Shown: one piece after another, positions 6,792-14,056 of the stretch
How the letters are laid out: every line of letters starts with the position of its first letter
How positions within the stretch are numbered: position 1 is the first letter of the stretch
From: DATLZM01 sp035559315
GTDB lineage: Bacteria; Actinomycetota; UBA4738; HRBIN12
DNA length: 28,281 nt
Reading direction: 5' to 3'
NCBI GenBank assembly: GCA_035559315.1
Contig: DATMBJ010000094.1
Coordinates: 1-28,281 of the forward strand
The notes under the pieces: generated by a model
What the model saw: only the letters and a program-made list of their open reading frames with translations
Database searches by the model: none
Told to the model about the DNA's origin: nothing
Made by a program: the position numbers and the translations under genes

Positions 6792-8321
6792 TCACCCGCG
6801 GACGGGCCCTTCGGCGGGCGCGCGCCCCGCGGCGCGGCAGTCCGGGCAGAGCTCGGTGAGGAGGCGGAGCAGCCCCGGCCCCTCGTCGGCGAGGAGCTCG
6901 CGGATCCGTTCGAGCATCGGGCCGGGCGCCACGGGGCCCCCGCAGGAACGGCAGAGGGCCTCCGCGCCGGCCCGGAGGCGACGGCGGCCTCCCGAGAGCT
7001 CGTCTCGATCCAGGCGGCGGGAGAGCCGGAGCGCTCCCTCCGGGCAGATCGGGACGCAGTTCCCGCAGCCGGCGCAGGAGGCGGGGTCGAAGGTGAGGGC
7101 GGACGTCACCGCCCCCCGCTCGAGCGCGACGGCGCCCGTCGGGCAGACCGACGCGCAGAGCCCGCACAGCGTGCACCGTTCCGTGACCGAGAGCACCCCG
7201 GGCCCGGCGGGGAGGTCCTCCAGGACCGCGCCGGACGGCAGGAGGGCCGCCGCGGCCGCGGTGGTCGCCCAGGGCTCGGAGAGCCGCGGCCCCGCCCGCC
7301 CGACCGTCGCTTCCCCGGGCGGTGCCGGTGCGGTGGCACCGCTCCCCACCGCGGGTTCCTCGGGGAGCCCGCCCAGGTACAGCCGCACGCGGTCGCCCGC
7401 GGACGCACCCCGCGCCGCCACGACCCTCCGCACCGTCTCCACGACGCCCCGGGCCCTCCCGGCGCCCCCGACCCGGCAGGCGTCGCCGCACCCCGCGAGG
7501 ACGATGCCCGGGGCCCCGGCGACGAGGAGCTGGAGCACCCACCCGGCGGTCACGACCGAGAGGCACGGGAGGCGCACCGGCACCCGATCCCCCTCCTCGG
7601 GGATCCTCGGGGCCGAGCCGCAGGCGAGCGCGAGGGGCACCCCCGCGGCCCGAGCCTCCTCGACCAGGACCGCGAGCTCGGCCTCGAGGCCGGGGAGGTC
7701 CGCGTCGGGGAGGGTCGCCGCTCCCACCGGGCAGGCCGAGACGCACGCGCCGCAGGCCCGGCAGGCCTCGGCGTCCACGACCGGCCTCCCCGGGCCCTGG
7801 ATGGCCCCCGCGGGACACGCCCCGACGCAGAGGCCGCAGCGCTCCACGCCGAGGCAGCCCTGCCCCACCGCCGCCACCGGTCGGTAGGTCCAGGTGCCCC
7901 CGGTGAGCAGCGACCGGCGGCTCAGGCCGGCGGCGGCGAGCTCGGGCCGGAGGTGGGCCTGGACGGTCCGCCCTCGGGCCGCGAGGCCGGCCGCCCGCGC
8001 CGCCAGGAGCGCGGCGAGCCGAGAGCTGGGGTCGGGCGCCGGGGCGGCGTCCGCGAACGGCACGACCTCCGCATCGAACGGACCGAAGCCCGCGCGCCGG
8101 GTCCGGGCCTGCAGTTCCTCGGGCCCCGGGCGGCGGTCGCAGAGTCCGAGCACGAGCCGCCCCTCCTCCCCCCTCCCCTCGAGCGCCGCGGGACGGGTGC
8201 ACACGTCCTCCACGACCGAGGCGTCCACGCCGCGCGCCGCGAGGAGCGCGAGCACCTCCCCCGGCTCGGCGCCGGCCTCGGCGGCGTGCCCGCAGAGCAG
8301 GACGCGCACGCCCGGGATCAC
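6792..8321 (-). CDS. multi-cluster iron-sulfur protein: HdrA-N-like + ferredoxin + MvhD-like + ferredoxin
   Basis: A 509-residue, apparently soluble electron-transfer protein. Residues about 5-92 (RVLLCGHAAEAG ... LVLGLCDRRPGPEELQARTRRAGF) resemble the N-terminal domain of heterodisulfide reductase subunit A. Two [4Fe-4S] motifs follow (C156/C162/C165/C169 and C187/C190/C193/C197). Residues about 230-318 (LALACGS, VRLPCLSVVTAGWVLQLLVAGAPGIVLAGCGDACR) resemble the MvhD/FlpD hydrogenase delta domain. Two more ferredoxin motifs lie at C383-C393 and C416-C426, and a zinc-ribbon-like set at C457/C460/C492/C495. No flavin-binding GxGxxG Rossmann motif is seen. A Tat-like SRRSLLTGG sits internally at 134-142. 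The GTG start overlaps the chaperone stop (GTGA). It may shuttle electrons between a cytoplasmic donor and the membrane complex; that is inference. Confidence 0.85.
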   Translation of the reverse strand: MIPGVRVLLCGHAAEAGAEPGEVLALLAARGVDASVVEDVCTRPAALEGRGEEGRLVLGLCDRRPGPEELQARTRRAGFGPFDAEVVPFADAAPAPDPSSRLAALLAARAAGLAARGRTVQAHLRPELAAAGLSRRSLLTGGTWTYRPVAAVGQGCLGVERCGLCVGACPAGAIQGPGRPVVDAEACRACGACVSACPVGAATLPDADLPGLEAELAVLVEEARAAGVPLALACGSAPRIPEEGDRVPVRLPCLSVVTAGWVLQLLVAGAPGIVLAGCGDACRVGGAGRARGVVETVRRVVAARGASAGDRVRLYLGGLPEEPAVGSGATAPAPPGEATVGRAGPRLSEPWATTAAAAALLPSGAVLEDLPAGPGVLSVTERCTLCGLCASVCPTGAVALERGAVTSALTFDPASCAGCGNCVPICPEGALRLSRRLDRDELSGGRRRLRAGAEALCRSCGGPVAPGPMLERIRELLADEGPGLLRLLTELCPDCRAAGRAPAEGPVRG

Positions 8322-8977
8322 GCGACCCCCTTCCCCGCCCCCAGGCTCGAGAGGAGCACCTCGTCGTGGCCGGCGAGGGCGAGCGCCGCCTCCGCCGGCC
8401 ACCGGTAGAACCCGGCGGGCGAGACCCGGGCCAGCCGCTCCACGAACCGGGGGAGCCACCGGAGCAGGTGGCCGCGGAGGAACGAGAGCTCGCGCTCCCG
8501 CCACCCCTCTGCCGCCGGCCCGCCTTCCGCCTCTCGCCGACACAGCTCCCCGAGGAAGTCCAGCTCGACCGCCAGGTGGTCGGGGAGCTCCGATCCCTCG
8601 ACGAGGTAGCCGGCCCCGCGGTAGGCGGCCGCCACGGCGGCGACCACCCCCGCCCCCTCGTAGCCCGTCCGGATCAGATAGGCGGATGCGTGCGGGGGAC
8701 ACGCCCCGCCTCGCACACCGGCCAGGAACAGCGTCGCGTGTTCCTCGGCCACCCGCTCGGCGGCCGCCTCCTCCAACCCCTCCAGGGCCCGCAGCAGCGC
8801 CTCCCAGGCCGGGCCCGGGGCGAGCTCGGAGAGCGGCCGCGCCCGCTCCCGCAGCTCCGGGACGGCGGTACGGAGCGTGGCCAGCCGGGCCGGGGACGGC
8901 TCCAGGAAGCACGCCGCGAGGGTCCGGTAGGCGACCCGCCGGGCCCCGGCGAGCTCGACCGGGGCCGCCGGCGTCAT
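8318..8977 (-). CDS. TorD/DmsD-family molybdoenzyme maturation chaperone
   Basis: Cytoplasmic chaperone that binds the Tat signal and apo form of a DMSO-reductase-family enzyme until the cofactor is inserted. The 219-residue, all-helical product carries the family core EHATLFLAGVRGGACPPHASAYL (about 80-105) and the signature GSELPDHLAVELDFLGELCRREAEG (about 128-153), where E-x-PDHL-x-x-E-L-x-F is the most conserved TorD stretch. A strong GGAGGGAGGG precedes the ATG at 8977, which overlaps the stop of the small membrane protein (ATGA). Its place in the operon makes the Tat-exported catalytic subunit at 11222-13789 the obvious client. Confidence 0.9.
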   Translation of the reverse strand: MTPAAPVELAGARRVAYRTLAACFLEPSPARLATLRTAVPELRERARPLSELAPGPAWEALLRALEGLEEAAAERVAEEHATLFLAGVRGGACPPHASAYLIRTGYEGAGVVAAVAAAYRGAGYLVEGSELPDHLAVELDFLGELCRREAEGGPAAEGWRERELSFLRGHLLRWLPRFVERLARVSPAGFYRWPAEAALALAGHDEVLLSSLGAGKGVA

Positions 8978-9198
8978 CCCTCCCTCCTCGACCTCCGGTC
9001 CGGCAGCAGCTCGTACACGATGGCCGCGACGAACACGAGGATCACGCCGAGGATGAACAGGGCCGGCGCGAACGGCACGCGAGGCTCGCTGAACCGGACC
9101 GCGGTGGGCGTCCCGATGGGGGCCGCCAGGAACAGGTAACTCACCGCCTGGAGCGCGAACCCCGCGACCACGAGCGCGAGCGTGATGGCCCGGCGCAT
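8974..9198 (-). CDS. small membrane protein, two predicted spans, in molybdoenzyme operon
   Basis: A 74-residue protein not recognised as a named family. It has two hydrophobic segments (about residues 5-28 and 46-64) separated by a polar stretch (TPTAVRFSEPRVPFAP) and ends in a basic tail (PDRRSRREG), suggesting both termini in the cytoplasm. A GGAGG ribosome binding site lies eight bases before the ATG at 9198. The ATG overlaps the NrfD stop, and its own stop overlaps the chaperone start, so it is embedded in the operon by translational coupling and is almost certainly expressed. It may be an accessory subunit of the membrane complex. Confidence 0.8.
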   Translation of the reverse strand: MRRAITLALVVAGFALQAVSYLFLAAPIGTPTAVRFSEPRVPFAPALFILGVILVFVAAIVYELLPDRRSRREG

Positions 9199-10478
9199 CA
9201 CTCGACCTCCTCCGGCAGCTCGACGATGGGCAAGACCTTCGCGGCGACCAGGTAGATCAAGGTCCCGAGCCCGAAGAGCCCGAGGACGATCGCGTACTCC
9301 ACCCAGGTCGGCCGGTACGAGCCCTCGCCGTAGGGAAGCAGCGCGCCGCTCACGAGGGAGGGCACCACGATCAGCACCCGCTTCCCGATCGCCGCCAGGT
9401 TCACCAGGACCCCCGCGACCACCCGCGGCCAGACCGCGTCCACGCCCCGGAGGAAGCACCAGCCGAGGATCGCGGCCGCGACCCCGAGCGCTCCGACGCT
9501 CGGCCAGAACAGCCAGGCCCACCGGCCCAGCAACATCGAGCGGGTGAGCGCGGCCTCCCGCTCGGGCGCGGCGTAGATCCCCGTGAGGACCTCGACGACG
9601 ACGAAGTAGAGGTAGGCGAGGGTGAGGACCAGGAGGAGGTTCCCCAGCAGCCGGAACACCTCGGGCCCGAGCCGACGCTCCTCGCGGAGCGCCCGCCGCG
9701 CGGCGGCCGCGATCGCGATCAGGAGCCCCAGGCCGGAGACCCCGGCGAGGACCACGAACGCCGGGGCCTGGAGCGCGCTGAACCACCCCGGGCGCCCCAC
9801 CTGGAGCCCGAACACGAAGCCCAGGGTGGAGTGGGCCGTGACGAGAAGCGGCAGGATCGCGATCGCGAGCCAGAACGTGGTCCGCGCGTGGCGCTCCCGC
9901 TCCTCGGGGGTCCCGCGGTACCCGGCGGCGAGGAGCCGGTGGAGGGGCTGGAGCGGCCCCGGGACCCGCGCGCAGCGGGCCGCGTCGGCCCGGGCGTCGA
10001 GGTAGAGGTAGACCAGGCTGGCGAAGAGGTAGCCCGAGATCACGAGCGTGAACGTCCCGAAGAACGGCGACTGGGGCCGCGCGTACCGGAGCAGGTTCAC
10101 GACGGCCCGCAGCGGCTGGCCCACGTCGGCCAGGATCGCGAGCGCGCCGGCGACCAGGGATGTGACGGTGAGCAGCTCCGCCATCCGGGAGATCGGACGG
10201 AGCGTCCGGACGTTCGCCAGGCGGATCAGCGCGGCCGTGGTGATCCCCGCGAACGAGACCCCGACGAAGTACACGACGAACGCGACGTAGAGCCCCCACG
10301 GCGCCCCGCGCATCACCCCCCAGTCGCGCAGCCCGGTCACGGCGTGCCCATGGAGGAGCTGCTGGACGTACGCCACGACCCCCATCCCCAGGAGGGCCAG
10401 CGCCACCAGCACGCCCGCCGCCCACGCCTTCCCCGGGCGGCCCACGCCGTAGGGGAGCGCCTCGGTCCTCGCGGCCAT
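9198..10478 (-). CDS. NrfD/PsrC-type membrane anchor subunit
   Basis: Polytopic quinone-interacting subunit of a molybdenum oxidoreductase complex. The 426-residue product has roughly ten hydrophobic spans and NrfD-family landmarks: a first span followed by LHGHAVTGLRDWGVMRGAPWGLYVAFVVYFVGVSFAGITTAALIRL, a polar VGQPLRAVVNLLRYARPQSP loop, and ILPLLVTAHSTLGFVFGLQVGRPGWFSALQAPAFVV, all typical of the larger NrfD proteins (PsrC, ActC, QrcD-like). A GGAGGTGG motif precedes the ATG at 10478, one base after the stop of the ferredoxin subunit gene. It probably exchanges electrons between menaquinone and the ferredoxin subunit; the direction is not visible in the sequence. Confidence 0.9.
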   Translation of the reverse strand: MAARTEALPYGVGRPGKAWAAGVLVALALLGMGVVAYVQQLLHGHAVTGLRDWGVMRGAPWGLYVAFVVYFVGVSFAGITTAALIRLANVRTLRPISRMAELLTVTSLVAGALAILADVGQPLRAVVNLLRYARPQSPFFGTFTLVISGYLFASLVYLYLDARADAARCARVPGPLQPLHRLLAAGYRGTPEERERHARTTFWLAIAILPLLVTAHSTLGFVFGLQVGRPGWFSALQAPAFVVLAGVSGLGLLIAIAAAARRALREERRLGPEVFRLLGNLLLVLTLAYLYFVVVEVLTGIYAAPEREAALTRSMLLGRWAWLFWPSVGALGVAAAILGWCFLRGVDAVWPRVVAGVLVNLAAIGKRVLIVVPSLVSGALLPYGEGSYRPTWVEYAIVLGLFGLGTLIYLVAAKVLPIVELPEEVE

Positions 10479-10479
10479 C

Positions 10480-11220
10480 TCAGACCACCTCCGCTTCCAC
10501 GTCCTCGACGGACCGCGTCTCGCTGTGGGGCGGGTGCCCGCCCGCGTAGAAGACCCGGGGCTCGGTGCCCGCATCCTCCAGGAGCCGCCAGGTGTGCCGC
10601 TCGGAGAGGATCCGGGAGGCCGCGCTGTCGGGGTCGTCCAGGTCGCCGAAGATCAGGGCCCGCGCCGGGCAGTTCTGCACGCACGCCGGTTCGAGCCCCG
10701 CCTCCACCCGGTGGACGCAGAACGTGCACTTCTCGATGACGCCCTCGATGCGCCCGCCCCCGGCGATCCGACGCTGCTCCGGCCCGTAGGGGAGGTCCAG
10801 GTCGGGGTTGGACCAGGGCGGCACCGCGCCGCCGGTGACCCGCGACACGTCGGGGTCGTCCCAGTCCAGGTACTGGCGCTCGTCCGGGTCGCGCCAGTTG
10901 AACGTGTTCACCCCGTACGGGCAGGCCACCTCGCAGTACCGGCACCCGATGCAGCGGTCCCAGTCGGTCGCCACGATCCCGTCCTCCCGCTTGTAGCGGG
11001 CCCCCACCGGGCAGACCTTCACGCAGGGCGCGTTGTCGCAGTGCATGCAGGGCCGGGGCATCCACCAGACCCTGGTGTCGGGGAACTCCCCCTCCTCGAA
11101 CCGGAACACGTACATGAAGAACGAAGCCTGGGGGGTGTCGTTCTCGACCTTGCAGGCCTCCATGCACGCCCGGCAGCCCCAGCAGCGGTCCAGGTCGATC
11201 ACCATCCCGTAGCGCGCCAT
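10480..11220 (-). CDS. four-cluster [4Fe-4S] ferredoxin subunit (PsrB/DmsB/TtrB type)
   Basis: Electron-transfer subunit that links the catalytic molybdenum subunit to the NrfD anchor. The 246 residues hold sixteen cysteines in four motifs: C13/C16/C19/C23, C58/C61/C66/C70 (CMHCDNAPCVKVCP), C90/C93/C96/C100 and C165/C168/C180/C184 (the last with the long CTFC loop typical of the family). An insertion rich in Asp and Pro (about residues 110-150) separates the third and fourth motifs. There is no signal peptide, so export would be by hitch-hiking on the Tat-exported partner, as known for this family. A GGAGG site precedes the ATG at 11220, one base after the catalytic subunit stop. Confidence 0.93.
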   Translation of the reverse strand: MARYGMVIDLDRCWGCRACMEACKVENDTPQASFFMYVFRFEEGEFPDTRVWWMPRPCMHCDNAPCVKVCPVGARYKREDGIVATDWDRCIGCRYCEVACPYGVNTFNWRDPDERQYLDWDDPDVSRVTGGAVPPWSNPDLDLPYGPEQRRIAGGGRIEGVIEKCTFCVHRVEAGLEPACVQNCPARALIFGDLDDPDSAASRILSERHTWRLLEDAGTEPRVFYAGGHPPHSETRSVEDVEAEVV

Positions 11221-11221
11221 C

Positions 11222-13789
11222 TCAGGCCTCCTCCGCGGGGAGCACGCGGACCTTCACGTGGAACGACTGGTCGGCGGTGTTCGCCACGTAGCCCGGGCCG
11301 CTGAAGTAGAGGACGTTGGGCGACGGCCCCTGGCCTCGCGCCCACGGGTGGGTCCACAGGCCGAACCCGTGCGGCATCGCGACCACGTCGGGCCTGATCG
11401 CCTCGGTGTAGCGGGCCCGGACCGTCACCCGGCGGGTCTCGCCGGTGACCGCGTTGTGGGACTCGACCACGACGGCCTGTCCGTCGGCGATGCCGCGCGC
11501 CCGTGCGGTCCGCGGGTTGATCTCGAGGCGCTGACCGCCGGTGAGCTCGGCGAGGAGGGGCACGAAGCTCGTCCGCGACTGCTTGTGCTCGACCAGCTTG
11601 TAGCTCACGAGATAGAGGTCGTATTCGGGCGGGGACGATTCCATCGTGGGCGGCCGCCAGGTGGGGAGCGGGGTGTAGTCCCGCCAGAAGATCTCCTCCA
11701 CCCCGCGGCGGCGCATCTCGTCCCGGTACCGCAGGAGCGACTCCCCGTAGAAGCGGTGCACGACCCCCCCGAAGGGCGGGTCGGTCGCGTAGCCGTAGCG
11801 GACCTCGGGGGGCAGCGGGCCCTTGACGAGGACGCCCTGCTCCTCGAACCGCCGGACCCCCTCCTCGGCGCCCTGGCTCCGGGCCCACCGGTCGAAGATC
11901 TCCCTGGCCGTCGGCTTCCGCCGCAGCGGGAGCGCCAGGGGCCCGGTGAGCTCGAGGTGCTCGTTGATGAGGTCGAGGAAGCCACCCCTCCCGTACAGCA
12001 CCCCGACCCGCTCGCAGAGGTCGAGGTAGATGTCGACCTCCCCGCGGGACTCGAACAGCGGCTCCATCGGCGGCACCCGGAGCGTCACCGCGTCGACGTA
12101 CGCATCGGTGGCCGAGAGCGGCCCCTCGTACTTCTCGAGGGTCGCCGCGGGGAGCACCACGTCAGCCAGGAGGTCCGCGGTCTCCGAGAGCCAGGGGCTG
12201 ATCACGACCGTGAACGGGACCCGGGCGTACGCCTCCCGGACGGCGGGCGAGTCGGCGAACGAGACGGCGGGGTTCGCCATGTGGACGATCATCACCTCGG
12301 GGGTCTTGCCCACCCCGTAGCGCTCCGGCTCCAGCATGGCGTATGCCCCGAGCGACGGGTTGCCCGTGTTGATCGGGAAGTACTTGGAGCCCTTCAGCAG
12401 GTGGTCGTAGGGGCCGTCGGAGATCTCCACCTGGTCCAGCGCGAAGTAGTTGTCGTGGATCTCCCACTTGGGGGCCATCTGCACGCCGCCCACGGCGCCG
12501 ACCGCGCCGAGGAGCATCAGCACCTGCACGATCGCGCGGGTGGCCTGGAAGCCGAGCTCCTGCTGGGCGGCGTGGTAGAGCATCACGCTCACCGGCCGGT
12601 AGGGCAGGCGCACGCCGTCCACCACGATCGTGGACCCGAGCATCGCGTTCTCGGCCATCCCCCGTGCCACGTCGCGGACGTCCCCGGCCGGCACGTCGCA
12701 GACCGACGCCGCCCACTCCGGGGTCGCCTCCCGGACGTGGTCCCGGAACAGCGAGAACGCGGTCCGGGCGCGGCCACCGCCGACCCGCGCCGAGCCCTCC
12801 AGCGCCGGGCGGACCCCGGGGGTCCCCGCCGGGACGACCTCGCCGGAGCCTTCGTCGATCACGAGCGGCCGGTCGCCCTCGCGGACGAAGTAGCCGTCCT
12901 CGCCCACGAGGTACGGGGCGTTCGTGAACCGCACGAGGTAGTCCCGGTCCACGGCGTCGAGCTCGAGGAGCTCCCGGGCCAGGGCGAGGGCGAGCGCGAG
13001 GTCGGTGCCGGGACGGATCGGGAGCCAGCGGTCGGCGAAGGGTCCCGCCCCGCGGATCCGGGGGTCGATGGCCACGACCTCGAGCCCGCGCTCCCGGGCC
13101 TCGAGGAGCTGGCGCTGCCAGGTGATGAAGCAGAGCTGGTTCCCGCCGGCGCTCGAGAGGTTCCATCCCCACGACAGGAGGTAGCGCGTGTGCCGGAAAT
13201 CGGGGTTCAGCACCCCCTGGACCCCGACCGTGTACTCGAGCGCCCGGTAGCCGGCGTCGGAGCAGTAGGCCCCGTGCCCCACTTTGGTCGCGCCCAGGGC
13301 CTCGACCAGGGCCTCGTCGTAGAGCTGCTTGGACTTGCTCCGGCCCTTCTGCCACAGGACGAGCGAGGGGTCCTTCTCCCTCGCCGCGCGGATCCGCTCC
13401 GCGACGAGGTCCAGGGCCTCGTCCCACGTCGCCCGCCGCCACGTCCCGTGCTCGCCCTTGGCGTTCGTCCGCACCAGGGGCGTCTTGACGCGGTTCGGGT
13501 CGTAGAGCGCGGCGATCTGCGCCACGCCCTTGGGGCACAGCGTCCCCTGGTTCCGCGGGTTGCCGGGGTGGCCCTCGAGCTTCACGACCCGCCCGTCGAT
13601 GCGGCGGGCCATGATCCCGCAGTCCTGTTTCCCGATCCAGCAGGTCGTCGGGACCCACTCCTCGCGCGCGGCCGCCGCCGCTCCCTCGGCCGCGCGGAGC
13701 GTCTCCGGGCCGCCCAGCAACTCCTCGGCGGCCACCGCGGCCGAGGCGGCCCCCACCCCTTTCAGGAACGTCCTCCGGCTCACGCGCAT
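11222..13789 (-). CDS. Tat-exported molybdopterin oxidoreductase catalytic subunit (DMSO reductase family)
   Basis: Large subunit (855 residues) of a respiratory-type oxidoreductase binding bis-MGD. The N-terminus SRRTFLKG (4-11) is a consensus twin-arginine signal. The cluster-binding region is C50-WIG-KQD-C57 ... LC85PKG, so the usual second cysteine (position 53) is glycine. A cysteine in the GAYCSDAGYRA stretch (C176) is the best candidate molybdenum ligand, as in the Fdh/Nap/Psr branch. Cofactor-binding parts follow, and the C-terminal MGD-binding domain is evident (LEINPRTARARGIADGQAVVVES, PHGFGLWTHPWARG). GGGAGG eight bases before the ATG at 13789 supports the start. First gene of a seven-gene operon. 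Polysulfide/thiosulfate, tetrathionate or another oxyanion chemistry is possible; the substrate cannot be assigned. Confidence 0.92.
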   Translation of the reverse strand: MRVSRRTFLKGVGAASAAVAAEELLGGPETLRAAEGAAAAAREEWVPTTCWIGKQDCGIMARRIDGRVVKLEGHPGNPRNQGTLCPKGVAQIAALYDPNRVKTPLVRTNAKGEHGTWRRATWDEALDLVAERIRAAREKDPSLVLWQKGRSKSKQLYDEALVEALGATKVGHGAYCSDAGYRALEYTVGVQGVLNPDFRHTRYLLSWGWNLSSAGGNQLCFITWQRQLLEARERGLEVVAIDPRIRGAGPFADRWLPIRPGTDLALALALARELLELDAVDRDYLVRFTNAPYLVGEDGYFVREGDRPLVIDEGSGEVVPAGTPGVRPALEGSARVGGGRARTAFSLFRDHVREATPEWAASVCDVPAGDVRDVARGMAENAMLGSTIVVDGVRLPYRPVSVMLYHAAQQELGFQATRAIVQVLMLLGAVGAVGGVQMAPKWEIHDNYFALDQVEISDGPYDHLLKGSKYFPINTGNPSLGAYAMLEPERYGVGKTPEVMIVHMANPAVSFADSPAVREAYARVPFTVVISPWLSETADLLADVVLPAATLEKYEGPLSATDAYVDAVTLRVPPMEPLFESRGEVDIYLDLCERVGVLYGRGGFLDLINEHLELTGPLALPLRRKPTAREIFDRWARSQGAEEGVRRFEEQGVLVKGPLPPEVRYGYATDPPFGGVVHRFYGESLLRYRDEMRRRGVEEIFWRDYTPLPTWRPPTMESSPPEYDLYLVSYKLVEHKQSRTSFVPLLAELTGGQRLEINPRTARARGIADGQAVVVESHNAVTGETRRVTVRARYTEAIRPDVVAMPHGFGLWTHPWARGQGPSPNVLYFSGPGYVANTADQSFHVKVRVLPAEEA

Positions 13790-13882
13790 CGGGCAGACCT
13801 CCCTCGGACGTTTCGCGCGACATGCTCGCCGACCCACCGCGCGGACCGGAGGGGCGAGGGTCCCCGCCCCCGCGGGCCGTTC

Positions 13883-13897
13883 GACCCGAACCGGGTC
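13883..13897. repeat. inverted repeat, possible operator of the molybdoenzyme operon
   Basis: GACCCG and CGGGTC flank a three-base centre, a perfect 6-bp inverted repeat. On the minus strand it immediately follows TATCGG (13902-13897), a weak -10-like hexamer reading toward the molybdoenzyme operon, about 108 bases from its ATG. The palindrome is seen; operator function is a guess, and short GC palindromes are common in such DNA. Confidence 0.35.
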
Positions 13898-14022
13898 CGA
13901 TAGCTCCGGATGGCCGGCCGCAACCGGTCGAGGCACCGGACGGGGCGAGCCGGTGGAAGGACGAGCCGTCCCGCCCGGAGCCCCGCCGACGAACGAGCGC
14001 CCCGACCTGCGATGACGAACTC

Positions 14023-14036
14023 TTCCGAGAGCGGAA
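14023..14036. repeat. inverted repeat TTCCG-N4-CGGAA, possible regulator binding site
   Basis: A perfect 5-bp inverted repeat with a four-base centre lies eight bases upstream of the TACAGT -10 element, in the -35/spacer region of the SufR-like regulator gene. Its AT-containing arms make it less likely to be a chance GC palindrome. Position suggests autoregulation by occlusion of RNA polymerase. Confidence 0.45.
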
Positions 14037-14044
14037 CCGCGTGT

Positions 14045-14050
14045 TACAGT
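14045..14050 (+). promoter_or_regulatory. putative -10 element for leaderless regulator transcript
   Basis: TACAGT matches TANNNT, followed by six bases (CGTCGC) and the GTG at 14057. TTCCGA at 14023-14028 could act as a poor -35 with a 16-base spacer. The arrangement fixes the start of the regulator at 14057. Confidence 0.6.
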
Positions 14051-14056
14051 CGTCGC

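Larger units (their letters stand above)
13790..14056. other. 267-bp divergent intergenic region between molybdoenzyme operon and regulator
   Basis: This gap holds no convincing gene. It contains the ribosome binding site of the catalytic subunit, two perfect short inverted repeats (13883-13897 and 14023-14036) and the putative -10 element of the plus-strand regulator (14045-14050). The layout is that of a regulator controlling itself and the divergent operon. Confidence 0.6.

Noticed and set aside
5149..7887. Plus-strand 912-codon frame across the sensor kinase and iron-sulfur gene
   Set aside because: It is the wrong frame of the kinase and antisense to the iron-sulfur gene; no recognisable motif.
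11258..13903. Plus-strand 881-codon frame opposite the molybdoenzyme gene
   Set aside because: It mirrors the antisense of a well-supported coding sequence; composition is V/H/R/P/G-rich and motif-free.
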